From assembly GCA_003024985.2 (NCBI GenBank), contig PXIH01S0011009.1: 10,803 nucleotides of DNA, one strand, 5' to 3'. The notes under the pieces were generated by a model, which saw only the letters and a list, made by a program, of their open reading frames with translations, did no database searches and had not been told where the DNA came from. Position 1 is the first letter of the stretch; each line of letters begins with the position of its first letter. This DNA is from Euperipatoides rowelli (taxonomy: Eukaryota > Onychophora > Udeonychophora > Euonychophora > Peripatopsidae). The translations under genes were made by a program, and so were the position numbers. Below, in pieces: positions 1 to 7,867 of the stretch.

Positions 1-147
1 ATAAATGTTAAAATTATGCACACACAAATTAAACCTTATTCAAAAGAAAAATTAAACATAAAATAACACTATCAAACTCGGATAGTATCACACAAAATCA
101 AAAATTATCTCACTGTCAAATTAAAACAGACTGAAATCATTGCACTT
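1..147 (-). mobile_element. 3' end of LINE copy B (minus strand), separated from its body by copy A
   Basis: Read on the minus strand, the first bases (147 down to about 124) continue the ORF2 C-terminus of copy B after one copy of the 15-bp duplication. The codons give K-C-N-D-F-S-L-F, which line up with V-D-K-F-Q-L-W near the ORF2 end of copy A. The rest, down to base 1, is T-rich on the minus strand with no open frame and is probably copy B 3' UTR. No poly(A) end or target-site duplication of copy B is visible, so copy B continues left of the window. The protein match is short and rests mainly on the continuous codon alignment across the insertion site. Confidence 0.6.
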
Positions 148-162
148 AACTTTTGTGAAATT
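148..162. repeat. Left target-site duplication of LINE copy A (15 bp)
   Basis: The 15 bases aacttttgtgaaatt recur exactly at 5174-5188. The bases outside the match differ (tcat follows here, atta follows the right copy). The right copy directly follows an A-run at the end of copy A. A perfect duplication bounding a poly(A)-ended LINE is the usual mark of target-primed reverse transcription. It fixes the 5' end of copy A at about base 163. Confidence 0.9.
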
Positions 163-491
163 TCATTTTCTCCCATGAGCCTTGGTGAGCTTCACCTCAG
201 TCTGGGGAATTGTTCTCGATTAAGTTATGTATTGTTATGCTTGATATGCTTATGTTATGAGTTGCAGTGTTTGAATTTGGTACAGAGTTTGCTGAATTTA
301 TGCACTATAGTCAAGATATTGAAATTGGTGCATATTAAATTTTCTACTCTTTTGTGCGGTTGTTGGAAAATTTAGTCAAGTAGCTGCGTATTTGGAGTGC
401 TCATAACGTTCGAGGGCTGTGCTGGGCTTATTGCGTTAGTGTATGCAACTGTTGCGAAGAATATTTTGGTCAATGGTAGTGTTTTCGTCAT
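163..491 (+). other. Putative 5' UTR of LINE copy A
   Basis: This lies between the left duplication and the first plausible ORF1 start (ATG at 492). Full-length LINEs normally carry an internal promoter here. I see no recognisable core promoter motif and do not claim one. A 66-codon open frame at 175-375 has no LINE-like features and is probably chance. Confidence 0.6.
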
Positions 492-1411
492 GTCTCAAGT
501 TGGTGATATGGAGTCTAAGGTCAACTTTAAGGAGCAATTCTCTTGTTGATGTTACCTCTACGGTCTTTGTCATAGTTGATGATTATAGGCCTCAACAATT
601 CCAGTTTACGTATTTATTAGATTTACTTGAAACTTTGAGCCTGACGGATAAGTTAATGGAATTTAGTAAGCTCGATAATGTTTACTATAATTTTATAGAC
701 TTTGAGGATGCTGAAGCCCTTGCTCTATTTTGTAAGGAGTTTAATAGATTAGGTGATTTGTATGTGATTTATGCGCATAGGTTTTCCATCTTTAAATATA
801 ATTAATTTAACAATAATATGGACGTCGACGAAAGTGGTTCTGAGGAAAATTGTAAGCATTCTCAAGCCGTTTGGAGATGTGCCTACGATATTAGTGAAAC
901 GAAGTGCATTGCTACCACTCCTGTTTTTCTTACGTTTGCCCTGAGGGCTGATGAATCTTTAGATAGTATGCCATATGCTATTGAATCTTCCACAAAATTA
1001 AGGGGATGGGTTCAATGTAAGTTATGGAGGCAGCTATGTTTTAGCTGGTGTAATAGATGTAAGCAGAATTCTATGAAGGAGCATGTTTGTCAGAGTAGTT
1101 ATAAGCATGCATTGTTGAGTCCAATGATTAAGACTCATGGTGTCATCAAGCCTACTGAGCAAGGGTTGCAGAATGATGACGATATGTTGACCACTGTTGT
1201 GCAGGATACAATTGGAATTATTGGTACAGGACTGCAGGAAGGATCTTATGCCAAGCTGATTGTTGGTAGTTCTGGTGAGGTTGGAGAGGTTTCTTGCAAA
1301 AAGATGAAGGTGGCCGCTAATGCTATGAATGTGAATGGTTCTGGTATGAAGACTTTGGAGTTGAAGCAGGATTTCCATGGTGTGTATTCTGAATTGAGAC
1401 AACCTAATTGA
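492..1411 (+). pseudogene. LINE copy A ORF1 (gag-like RNA-binding protein), broken
   Basis: ORF1 proteins of this type bind the element RNA through CCHC zinc knuckles. The likely start is ATG 492 (M-S-Q-V-G-D-M-E-S-K). That frame stops near 541, and a one-base shift moves coding into the frame that runs on to 1411. This frame contains a single stop, TAA at 803-805; the bases on either side read as one protein (…F-K-Y-N, stop, F-N-N-N-M-D-V-D…), so the pieces before and after the stop are one gene. At 1049-1090 lies a Cys cluster with exact knuckle spacing but Met in place of His. A K/S-rich tail ends at TGA 1409-1411. The total of about 306 codons is shorter than copy C ORF1. The N-terminal half is not assigned to a named domain. 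Confidence 0.65.
1049..1090 (+). other. Degenerate CCHC zinc knuckle in copy A ORF1 (His replaced by Met)
   Basis: The 14 codons read C-N-R-C-K-Q-N-S-M-K-E-H-V-C, spacing C-x2-C-x4-M-x4-C. The canonical retroelement knuckle is C-x2-C-x4-H-x4-C, so three Cys keep their places and the His position holds Met. Copy C carries the intact version at 7246-7287 at a comparable place in ORF1. Chance Cys spacing is possible, but position and spacing agree. Confidence 0.5.
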
Positions 1412-1807
1412 TGCTGTGTATGCTATATATGGAAGCTGTTCTATTGCTTTTACTGCATACAAGACTCTTTTCTGTTGTTTGGAGGGACCATGGAGGTGGA
1501 TCAAGGTCATGTGTGGTATGGTGTTGCCCGTGGTAGTTGTCTACTGTGGGTATATATGGTACTGTTGCTGGGTGAATAAATATTTTGCTTGGTGCTATGT
1601 GAATGTCATGCAAGTATTGTGTATTTTTTTGTTTTTATGTATATTTTTTGTCGTATATGCTGATGGATTTGGTGTATGCATGAGTGTTATTACATCTGCT
1701 GTATTACTGCTGGGTATTATTTTTTTGTGATATTTTATAATTGTTTATATCATACTGATATGTATGTATGTATTATTTGTTTTTCTGGTGTACTTATGCT
1801 ATTTGTT
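1412..1807 (+). other. Inter-ORF spacer of LINE copy A, T/G-rich, no supported gene
   Basis: About 400 bases lie between the ORF1 stop and the first Met of ORF2 (1808). The sense strand is T- and G-rich with TATG-type runs around 1758-1775. A 104-codon open frame at 1416-1730 is extremely hydrophobic and Cys-rich, as expected from T/G-rich sequence, and shows no family motif. It could be a decayed ORF1 tail or simply spacer. Copy C has only 35 bases here. Confidence 0.5.
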
Positions 1808-2350
1808 ATGGATGTTGAGATGGTCTCTGTAATGCAGTCATTTAGTTTAGCATCATTAAATGTTCAGGGGCTGAGTGCCTATGCAAAAAAGAAGAAATTA
1901 TTTGAGTTTTTACGAAGCTGGATATTAATATTGTGTTTTTACAAGAAACTAAGGTGAAAGCTGATGCGAAATTACCTTATGCAATGTTTGAGAGGCATTT
2001 TCATGTGTTTAAGGGTAGTGCTTATAATGTAAAAGGGGGTTGCAATAATGATAGACAGGGCTATTCCTATTTCTAATATTAGGGTTTTAAAAAATTCTGA
2101 TAGAATGATAGTCTTGCAACTATTTATGCAAGGCCAAATGTATGTTTTTATAAACTACTATACACATAATGGTGTTGTTTTGAATAGAGTGCTTACTAAG
2201 GAGTCTAGATCATCTTCCAACGCATTATGCACTATCTTTTAATAGGTTAGATTATATCTTGTATAAATTGCCTAATGTGAAGCTGCATAGTTACTTGGTG
2301 AAACTATTTCCTTTCTCTGACCATGCTGCTGTTATTGTAGAATTTTATTT
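1808..2350 (+). other. APE-type endonuclease domain remnant in copy A ORF2, with internal deletion
   Basis: APE-type LINE endonuclease motifs appear in order. The N-terminal Asn is in S-L-N-V-Q-G-L (Asn codon 1859). The metal-binding Glu is in F-L-Q-E-T-K (QET at 1942-1950). G-G-x-A-I-M-I follows near 2040, F-I-N-Y-Y-T-H near 2148, then R-L-D-Y-I-L (Asp 2250) and the catalytic S-D-H at 2316-2324. The GDFN motif expected between the N-Y-Y-T-H and R-L-D blocks is not found, and the interval is too short. About 70 residues seem to be missing; V-V-L-N-R near 2176 may be the end of that block. This is a loss of part of the active site, not only frame damage. Confidence 0.8.
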
Positions 2351-2999
2351 ATATGCACAGAGAGATAATGAGCAGGCATTTATCTTTGATCAGAAACATC
2401 CTTTCATTCATCCTGCTTTTAATTTTGATGTGAATGATCGATCTATTTTGTATAACGAAGCCAACAGGTATATGTTTAAGGATAATTTTGCTTTGTTTGA
2501 TTGGTGTCTATTTAAGCATAGGTTTATGAAATTATTGGTGGTGGCTGCACTTGGATTTAAGAGACAACTTAATGTGGATATTTTTCAGAAACAGGCATAT
2601 ATTGAAGCCATGGAGAATATTATTGGGACTGTAATACCATTTTATATTAAATGTAAGAGGGAATTATCTAAGTTGATAATGCAGAGGGATACTGTACATA
2701 CTATTATGTTTCAGAAGAGGTTGGATGCTGCTCCATCTGAGCTTCAGTATTTGGTTGCTCTGAAGTTGTTTAATAAGCACAAGTCGGCTACTTTTTCATT
2801 TTTGCAGGAAGGGGTGGGTTTCATTAAGGGTTATCAGTTGATTCAGAAAATTTTGCAGCATATTTTTCTTACTTATGATGCTGCTGATCATATTAGTGCA
2901 CTGAGTGATGCTATGTTTGAGTTTGCCATTGATACTGAATGTGCGGAGTTTAATTTTCATATGGATGATGCCTTAGTTAGTCGGACATTATCCAAAATT

Positions 3000-3830
3000 A
3001 ATAGACATAGTGCTCCAGGACCAGATCTTATTACTTTTGATATTTTTAATAGTTTTAGACACATTTTTATTCCATGTTGTAATGCTGTGTATAGTCAGTT
3101 GATTTGTCAACCTCACTTTTATGAACCATGGATATCATCCTATTTTGGTGTTTTTTCCAAAGAAAAAATTTCAAGTTATTGATATTGTTGAACTTAAGCA
3201 GTTTAGGCCAATAAACACTCAGAACATGGATACTAAGATCTATGCACGCATATTAAATGATAAATTGTCTGAAATACTTCCTCGTGTCCTCTCTAGCTTT
3301 CAGTTTTCTTTAAGAGGGCGTAGTATTCATCATGCTATATTTTTTTTCAGCAATCAATTCAAAAAATTAAGAGTTGTAAGATGCATGATGTTGCCATTAT
3401 TTTTTTAGATTTATCCAAGGCTTTTGACTTGGTGAGTCTTACATATCTGGGTACACAGATTTTGAAGATGTTTGGGAAGTCCAATCTTACAAGGGGTTAT
3501 TGAATTATATGGTCAACAAAATAATATTTCTCAAGCATAATGGCTTGTTGTATGATGCTTTGGTTTTAAGAATGGGTTTGACTCAGGGGTCTCCCCTGAG
3601 TACAAACCTCTTTGCAATTTATATCAATAATCTTAGGAATGAATGAATTGAATGAATCTCATTTGGGTATCACTTTAGACTATATGAATATTGAAGTCAC
3701 TGCATTTAGTTTTGTGGATGATATAACTATTATATTGAGTAATAGAAGGAGTATACCTTATATATTCACAATAATTGATAAATTTTCAAGGGATACATGT
3801 TCTCTTATTAATATGAGTAAAACACATGTT
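3000..3830 (+). other. Reverse transcriptase core of copy A ORF2
   Basis: RT motifs run in the expected order across three frames: P-G-P-D (3015-3026), F-R-P-I followed by N-x-D-x-K-I (from 3202), L-R-G-R (3310-3321), L-D-L-S-K-A-F-D carrying the motif A Asp (3405-3428), Q-G-S-P-L-S (3584-3601) and the catalytic box F-V-D-D (3711-3722). The F-V-D-D form replaces the commoner F/Y-A-D-D. Both catalytic Asp residues remain, so the RT core is damaged by frame changes rather than by active-site loss. Confidence 0.88.
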
Positions 3831-4601
3831 TGATATCCACGTGCTGATGTATTTGATGCTAATTATTCTGTACTCAAATTGGAATAGGGTTTTGGGTCTC
3901 CCTTATCCTTTTGTTGGCAATTGCATGCGCAACAAGGTGCAGGATGTCTTGTTGCAACAATGTGAGATGATGGCTTTGAAGGTTTGGCATAAGAATTTGT
4001 CTATTAGGACCAGAGTGACTATTGTAAATACCTATATTTTTCCGAAGATTTAGTTTTTTATTTCTCATGTTAATTTTACTAAGGTCTTTATAGCCAAATT
4101 ATATTCAATATGTAATATGATACTATGGAGGACGAAACATATACCTGTTGGTCGTAGGACATTAATGTTACCTGAGAGATGTGGTGGGATGGGGTTGCAT
4201 GATCTGTCTATAGTGTTGTTGACCATTAGATCCAAAGCATGATTTATGTATAATGAGTTCATTGCGAAGATAGTGCCTGCTTTAGTTGTTGTACCTACTG
4301 ATACTCCTCCGCCGTTGCCTCGATCATAAATATTATATCAGCTTAAATGTTCTTATGAAGAGGTGAGGGATATATTTGATTTTGCTGTTCTAGGCAAATG
4401 TACTTACAAAATGATGCAAGTGAAGTTATTGGAGGACCATGTCGCCCATCTATCAGGTCGCTCTGGAGGTTTATGGTGCCTTACTTTAAGAGTTTGTATA
4501 TTTACTATAATTTACATGATTTTACTTATAAAATGTTTTATGATGCTAATTTCACAAATGTTCATATGATATCAATGTATGGTTTATTATTAGATATGAA
4601 A

Positions 4602-4652
4602 TGTCATTTTTGTTCCTTGCAAGATGATATGGACCACTTATTGTATCATTGC
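4602..4652 (+). other. C-terminal CCHC zinc finger of copy A ORF2
   Basis: The codons give C-H-F-C-S-L-Q-D-D-M-D-H-L-L-Y-H-C, that is C-x2-C-x7-H-x4-C. This spacing is typical of the zinc-binding region after RT in L1/Tx1-like and other LINE ORF2 proteins, thought to contact nucleic acid. Copy B has the first half of the same motif (K-C-L-F-C-N-C-Q-D-D) on the minus strand near 5420-5452. Confidence 0.75.
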
Positions 4653-4983
4653 GGTTATTTTATGGAGTTGAGAGCTATTTTATTTCAAGTCATGCATTAA
4701 AATTTAGCCAATTCGAATTTTTTGACAATGATTTTAGTTTGTCTTCAATTTAAGGATGCTGGATGGTTTATTTTATATTTTGCGTTTTTAATTTGGAAGA
4801 TTAGAAACTTATTTATTTTTCAGAAAATTAAAATGCGACCTCGTTACTATATGATCTTGCAAGCACGAAAGTTGTTTCAAATATNATTCTATTTATTTGC
4901 CATTTGATGTGTTTATGAAGAAGTGTTCTAATGCCAAGATTTATGGCTTTGTAGACAAGTTTCAGCTATGGTTGATGAAGTAG

Positions 4984-5173
4984 GTTAATACTAGTGTTTT
5001 TAGAATTTATGGTGTTATGTGTTAGTGCTGGCCAACTAGGTGTAAGGTTTTATTTTTTTTGTTAGACTCTCATGATCAGGTGTATGTTAGCAGTGCATTT
5101 ATGTTTGATATTTGTTTTGTATGATAAGTTGTTGTATTTTATGTTTTAAAAGGGTGCAATTGCCTTTAAAAAA
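4984..5173 (+). other. 3' UTR and poly(A) tail of LINE copy A
   Basis: T/G-rich sequence after the ORF2 stop with no open frame of interest. It ends in an A-run (from 5168) that merges with the right target-site duplication. This region is where the element RT would begin cDNA synthesis. Confidence 0.75.
5149..5167 (+). other. Short hairpin at the 3' end of copy A
   Basis: AAAGG (5149-5153) and CCTTT (5163-5167) form a 5-bp stem around the loop GTGCAATTG. The stem can extend with TTTT/AAAA pairs and one bulged A, using the start of the poly(A). Some LINEs need such a 3' hairpin for template recognition by their RT. The stem is short, so this is suggestive only. Confidence 0.35.
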
Positions 5174-5188
5174 AACTTTTGTGAAATT
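5174..5188. repeat. Right target-site duplication of LINE copy A (15 bp)
   Basis: An exact repeat of bases 148-162 immediately after the poly(A) of copy A. Beyond it the sequence continues as copy B on the minus strand, which identifies copy B as the insertion target. Confidence 0.9.
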
Positions 5189-6605
5189 ATTAGACCATTT
5201 TTTACAATAAATTTAAAAAGGTAGAGTTAAAGAATCATTAGTATGATACATTTTAATCTGTTGAAGAACACATTGTTTTCCATATGATAAAAGAAAAATA
5301 AATTATTAGCCAACTAACGTCCTTATTCTGAAGTACAACCAAAAGCATCGTCAAAACATTGGAATTTAAAAAATTATAGGTGACATATTTCATAATCATT
5401 TTCCTGAACTCTGAAAAATAATATCATCTTGACAATTACAAAACAAACATTTAGTATCCAGTATTAAATTATACTTCGTAACTAGATACAATAATGTGAC
5501 ATTAACTCCATGAAGAGTCTTGAAGTTGAAATCCACCAAATTAGGTGCAATATGCAATAATTTCAATATCTATATAAAAACTTTCACAACGATAACACAG
5601 GATCAGGGGTGAAATCATCTAATAATTTAGTATTAATCAATTGATAGAATACTTAGTAACGGCATCATCATTAACTGTGTCTCTTACCTCCCTGAAGGCA
5701 TAAAATAATAAAGCACAGAGTGCCTAGGTATTGGTGGAGGAGTGTCAGTTGGCTCAAACTCCCTTGAGAAAACTATCTGTGTTGCAAATGCATAAGAATA
5801 CCAGGTATTAGCCCAAACTTTATGCACAATTAACTCCATGTTATGTAATCCCATGCCCCCCATACTAACCGGCAAAAATATTTTTTTCTTACTAACAGCT
5901 ACCAACTTAGTTCTCCAAAGTATCTTGTTGCATATTGTATAAATTTTCTTAAAAAAGTATTTAGTAAAGCTAATGTGAGGTAAAAAATAATTAATTTTTG
6001 GGAATAAATAGGTGTTAATAATATTTACTCTAGTCTTAATTGAAATATATTTATTTTCCATTCTAAGTGAACATAACTTGAAAGCTTCTAGTAAACTGTT
6101 TTGAACTTTCCATCTTAGTACAACTCCATGAAAAGGGAATGGTAATCCCAAAATTTTCTCTGGCCTCTTATTTGAAAAATTATTTAAAATAATATCTGAG
6201 AAAGGCAACCAAGCCCAAGACTTGTGTGAATTAAATTGTGATCCTGTTAACCTAGAAAAACTTTCAATAATAGATAAAATATGTGGCAAACTCTTTAGTT
6301 TTTAATACAATTGTAATGTTATCAACATAATTAAATGCTGTAATGTCAATCGACAAGAAATCTAATTTAATTCCAAAATTAATAACATTGAAGTCATTAA
6401 TTAACTCATCTATGTAAATCGCAAAGAGATTGGTACTCAGTGGTGATCATGATCATACTATAATATTTTAGCGCAATATAATGGCTTCATACAATGAAGA
6501 AGAATGTTTAAGAAAAATTTTCTTATTTACCACATAATTAATTAATCTCCTGGATAAGTTAAAACACCCAAACAACTGGATTATTCTGCGAGAGGACAAA
6601 ATTTG
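5189..6605 (-). mobile_element. LINE copy B (minus strand), body interrupted by copy A
   Basis: This is a relative of copy A in opposite orientation, recognisable from RT motif A onward through the C-terminal region. Its ORF2 tail and 3' end were displaced to bases 1-147 by insertion of copy A. Homology at its RT side fades at about 6600-6608, where copy C coding sequence begins on the plus strand. Either copy B was 5'-truncated when it inserted, or copy C landed in it and the rest lies beyond the window. Copy B shares family-specific features with copy A: S-P-L-S-T-N-L-F-A-I-Y-I, the GGMGLH block and T-D-T-P-P-P. Confidence 0.85.
5189..6605 (-). pseudogene. LINE copy B ORF2 fragment (RT and C-terminal region)
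   Basis: From 6605 downward: an RT segment reading R-R-I-I-Q-L-F-G then N-Y-V-V-N-K-K-I-F-L-K-H, the S-P-L-S-T-N-L-F block (from 6446), the catalytic box Y-V-D-N (6329-6318), a one-base frame change near 6295, then about 200 uninterrupted codons (6289-5684). This stretch contains I-L-G-L-P-F-P-F, K-T-R-V-N-I-I-N-T-Y, G-G-M-G-L-H-N and P-T-D-T-P-P-P-I-P-R. Further on are a broken zinc finger (near 5420-5452), F-I-I-W-K and Q-I-K-M near 5250. About 60 bases are missing near 5235 relative to copy A. The second catalytic Asp is replaced by Asn, and the expected Q-G before S-P-L-S is replaced by stop-containing sequence, so the RT is dead. Confidence 0.85.
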
Positions 6606-7832
6606 TCGAATTGGCATCTAAACTTGAAAAATCATATTCAGGACTTTGACTATGTTATAAATAACCCTAATGATTTATCTGAGAAATATCTTAAATTGCT
6701 TAAAAGTCTTAAGTATTGGAATAATGTGTTCTTACCTGTTTATGACGACAATAGCCTTATCTTTACCTTATATGACGAAAACGTTGAAGCTATACTGGAT
6801 ATACCTCAAATTGTGAAACATGTAGCTGATGAGTTTGGTAAAGATAAAATATCATTGTTATATTTGCCAAGGACTGTTCGATACTTTGGGATTGATTTTC
6901 TGAATGTTGAAATGAAAGAAATGGTTGAGAGTAAGTTTGTCATGTTTAAAATTTTTTACATTATTCCTGCGACACTGGGAGGCTTAGGTTCAAGAATTGA
7001 TATTATAGCGCATTGGCTAGCAGTCGGGCATGATTTGGAAAAGCATAAATCAGAACTGGAGAAATATGTCAAGATCATTAAAATTTATAATGAGTTTTTT
7101 TGGTGAATAATGATATGATGTTCAGATTAAATATTATCAACATTAAAGCTACTCCGATTGACACGAAGCTTACTGAAAAAATTCCTCATTGATCAAGCTA
7201 GACAGAAGGATTTAGTTGGTTACTGTTAAAGGCAGACAGCCCATTTGTCTGAACTGTAATTCATTAGGACATACATCTGCCGAATGCATCCTTAGAAAAT
7301 GCAAACATTTTGTTTACTACGAGGGAAAACATGTAAACTGTATTAATCAGAAAGGACAAGCTCCTTTTGCAGCATTGTTTAACGCAAACACTAATACTTG
7401 TCTAGAAATAGATGTCAAAGAAGCTAATTTTGTTGAATCTAATCGATCTAAGAAAATTAAACTAGATACTCACCACACATTAGTCATTGATTCTGATGTG
7501 CTGGAGTTAAAAAATGTTTTGCAGGAATGAGCTGACTACTCCCTAATTCCTGACCCAAACTTTCAGGTTTGACAGGAAGAGGCGCTGGCTGCTGGAAGTA
7601 AAGAGTATTTTCAAAGTGATACTTTAGATTTAGACATGAAAATAACTCCGGCTGAAATTGTTACTCCTGAGGAATTCTATCGAGGCAGAGATGACTTTAT
7701 TCAAGTCTTTAGACAGTCCAACAGAAAGAAAAATAAGGTGGTGCTTTAGAAATGGATTCTCATGATAGTGTTTCTCACGACAAAGGTGGAAACAAAAGAA
7801 AATGTGAAGATAGTGATAACATTAATAAGTAA
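6603..7832 (+). pseudogene. LINE copy C ORF1 (gag-like, CCHC zinc knuckle), broken
   Basis: An RNA-binding ORF1 remnant of about 410 codons. Its first open segment (6603-7106) has no ATG start and runs in from the junction, so the true N-terminus is lost. It contains hydrophobic and charged blocks such as N-V-F-L-P-V-Y-D-D-N-S-L-I-F-T-L. Frames then change to 7118-7194 (I-N-I-K-A-T-P-I-D-T) and to 7216 onward, which reads V-T-V-K-G-R-Q-P-I-C-L-N-C. That last frame continues to 7749 through two TGA stops (7528, 7570), with a Lys/Asn-rich end. A last shift near 7747 leads to the tail M-D-S-H-D-S-V-S-H-D and the stop TAA 7830-7832. V-x-G-R-x-P-x-C-L-x-C before a knuckle is common in LINE gag proteins. 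Confidence 0.75.
7246..7287 (+). other. Canonical CCHC zinc knuckle in copy C ORF1
   Basis: The codons give C-L-N-C-N-S-L-G-H-T-S-A-E-C, an exact C-x2-C-x4-H-x4-C with Gly before His, as in retroviral and LINE gag knuckles that bind single-stranded nucleic acid. Further Cys residues follow (R-K-C-K-H, H-V-N-C), possibly the remains of a second knuckle. Confidence 0.88.
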
Positions 7833-7867
7833 AGTGGGTGTGTGGAGGAGATTAATACAACTTAATT

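Larger units (their letters stand above)
1808..4983 (+). pseudogene. LINE copy A ORF2 (endonuclease-reverse transcriptase), multiply frameshifted
   Basis: ORF2 nicks target DNA and reverse-transcribes the element RNA at the nick. Met codons at 1808, 1820 and 1832 precede the endonuclease start (S-L-N-V-Q-G-L). Domain order is EN to about 2350, a linker, RT from about 3000 to 3830, then a C-terminal region with GGMGL (4183), T-D-T-P-P-P (4297) and a CCHC finger (4602-4652). It ends at TAG 4981-4983. Frame changes lie near 1912, 2037, 2240, 3130, 3397, 3500, 3640, 3880, 4440 and 4900, with in-frame stops at 4051, 4240 and 4327. One ambiguous base (n) is at 4885. The span of about 1,060 codons is near normal apart from a missing endonuclease segment. 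The gene cannot encode an active enzyme. Confidence 0.9.
163..5173 (+). mobile_element. Full-length but decayed LINE (non-LTR retrotransposon), copy A
   Basis: An element of about 5.0 kb bounded by a 15-bp target-site duplication and ending in a short poly(A). In order it holds a 5' UTR of about 330 bp, an ORF1 pseudogene, a spacer of about 400 bp, an ORF2 pseudogene with APE-type endonuclease, reverse transcriptase and C-terminal CCHC zinc finger, and a 3' UTR of about 190 bp. It appears not to be 5'-truncated, which is uncommon for genomic LINE copies. At least eight frame changes and several stops make it non-autonomous. The sense strand is T- and G-rich and C-poor. The RT and C-terminal regions are clearly related to copy B. 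L1/Tx1-like affinity is inferred from ORF2 layout; no RNase H domain is seen. Confidence 0.9.

Noticed and set aside
68-86. 6-bp stem ACTATC/GATAGT with a 7-base loop, a possible terminator or hairpin
   Set aside because: Short stem in A+T-rich sequence inside a probable LINE 3' UTR; expected by chance and with no supporting context.
818-1613. Two minus-strand open frames of 158 and 69 codons over ORF1 of copy A (1034-1510 and 1404-1613)
   Set aside because: They are antisense to a recognisable ORF1 with CCHC-like spacing, have no motif of their own, and arise from the T/G-rich, stop-poor composition of the sense strand.
1416-1730. 104-codon hydrophobic, Cys-rich frame that could look like a membrane protein
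   Set aside because: T/G-rich sequence automatically encodes F, L, V, C, Y and W. No motif, no supported start context, and it sits in the inter-ORF spacer of a LINE.
1758-1775. TATG-type short tandem repeat
   Set aside because: Only a few imperfect units; too short to call a microsatellite with confidence.
3874-4262. Minus-strand open frames of 64 and 65 codons (3874-4068, 4065-4262)
   Set aside because: They lie antisense to the RT thumb and GGMGL region of copy A, which aligns with copy B.
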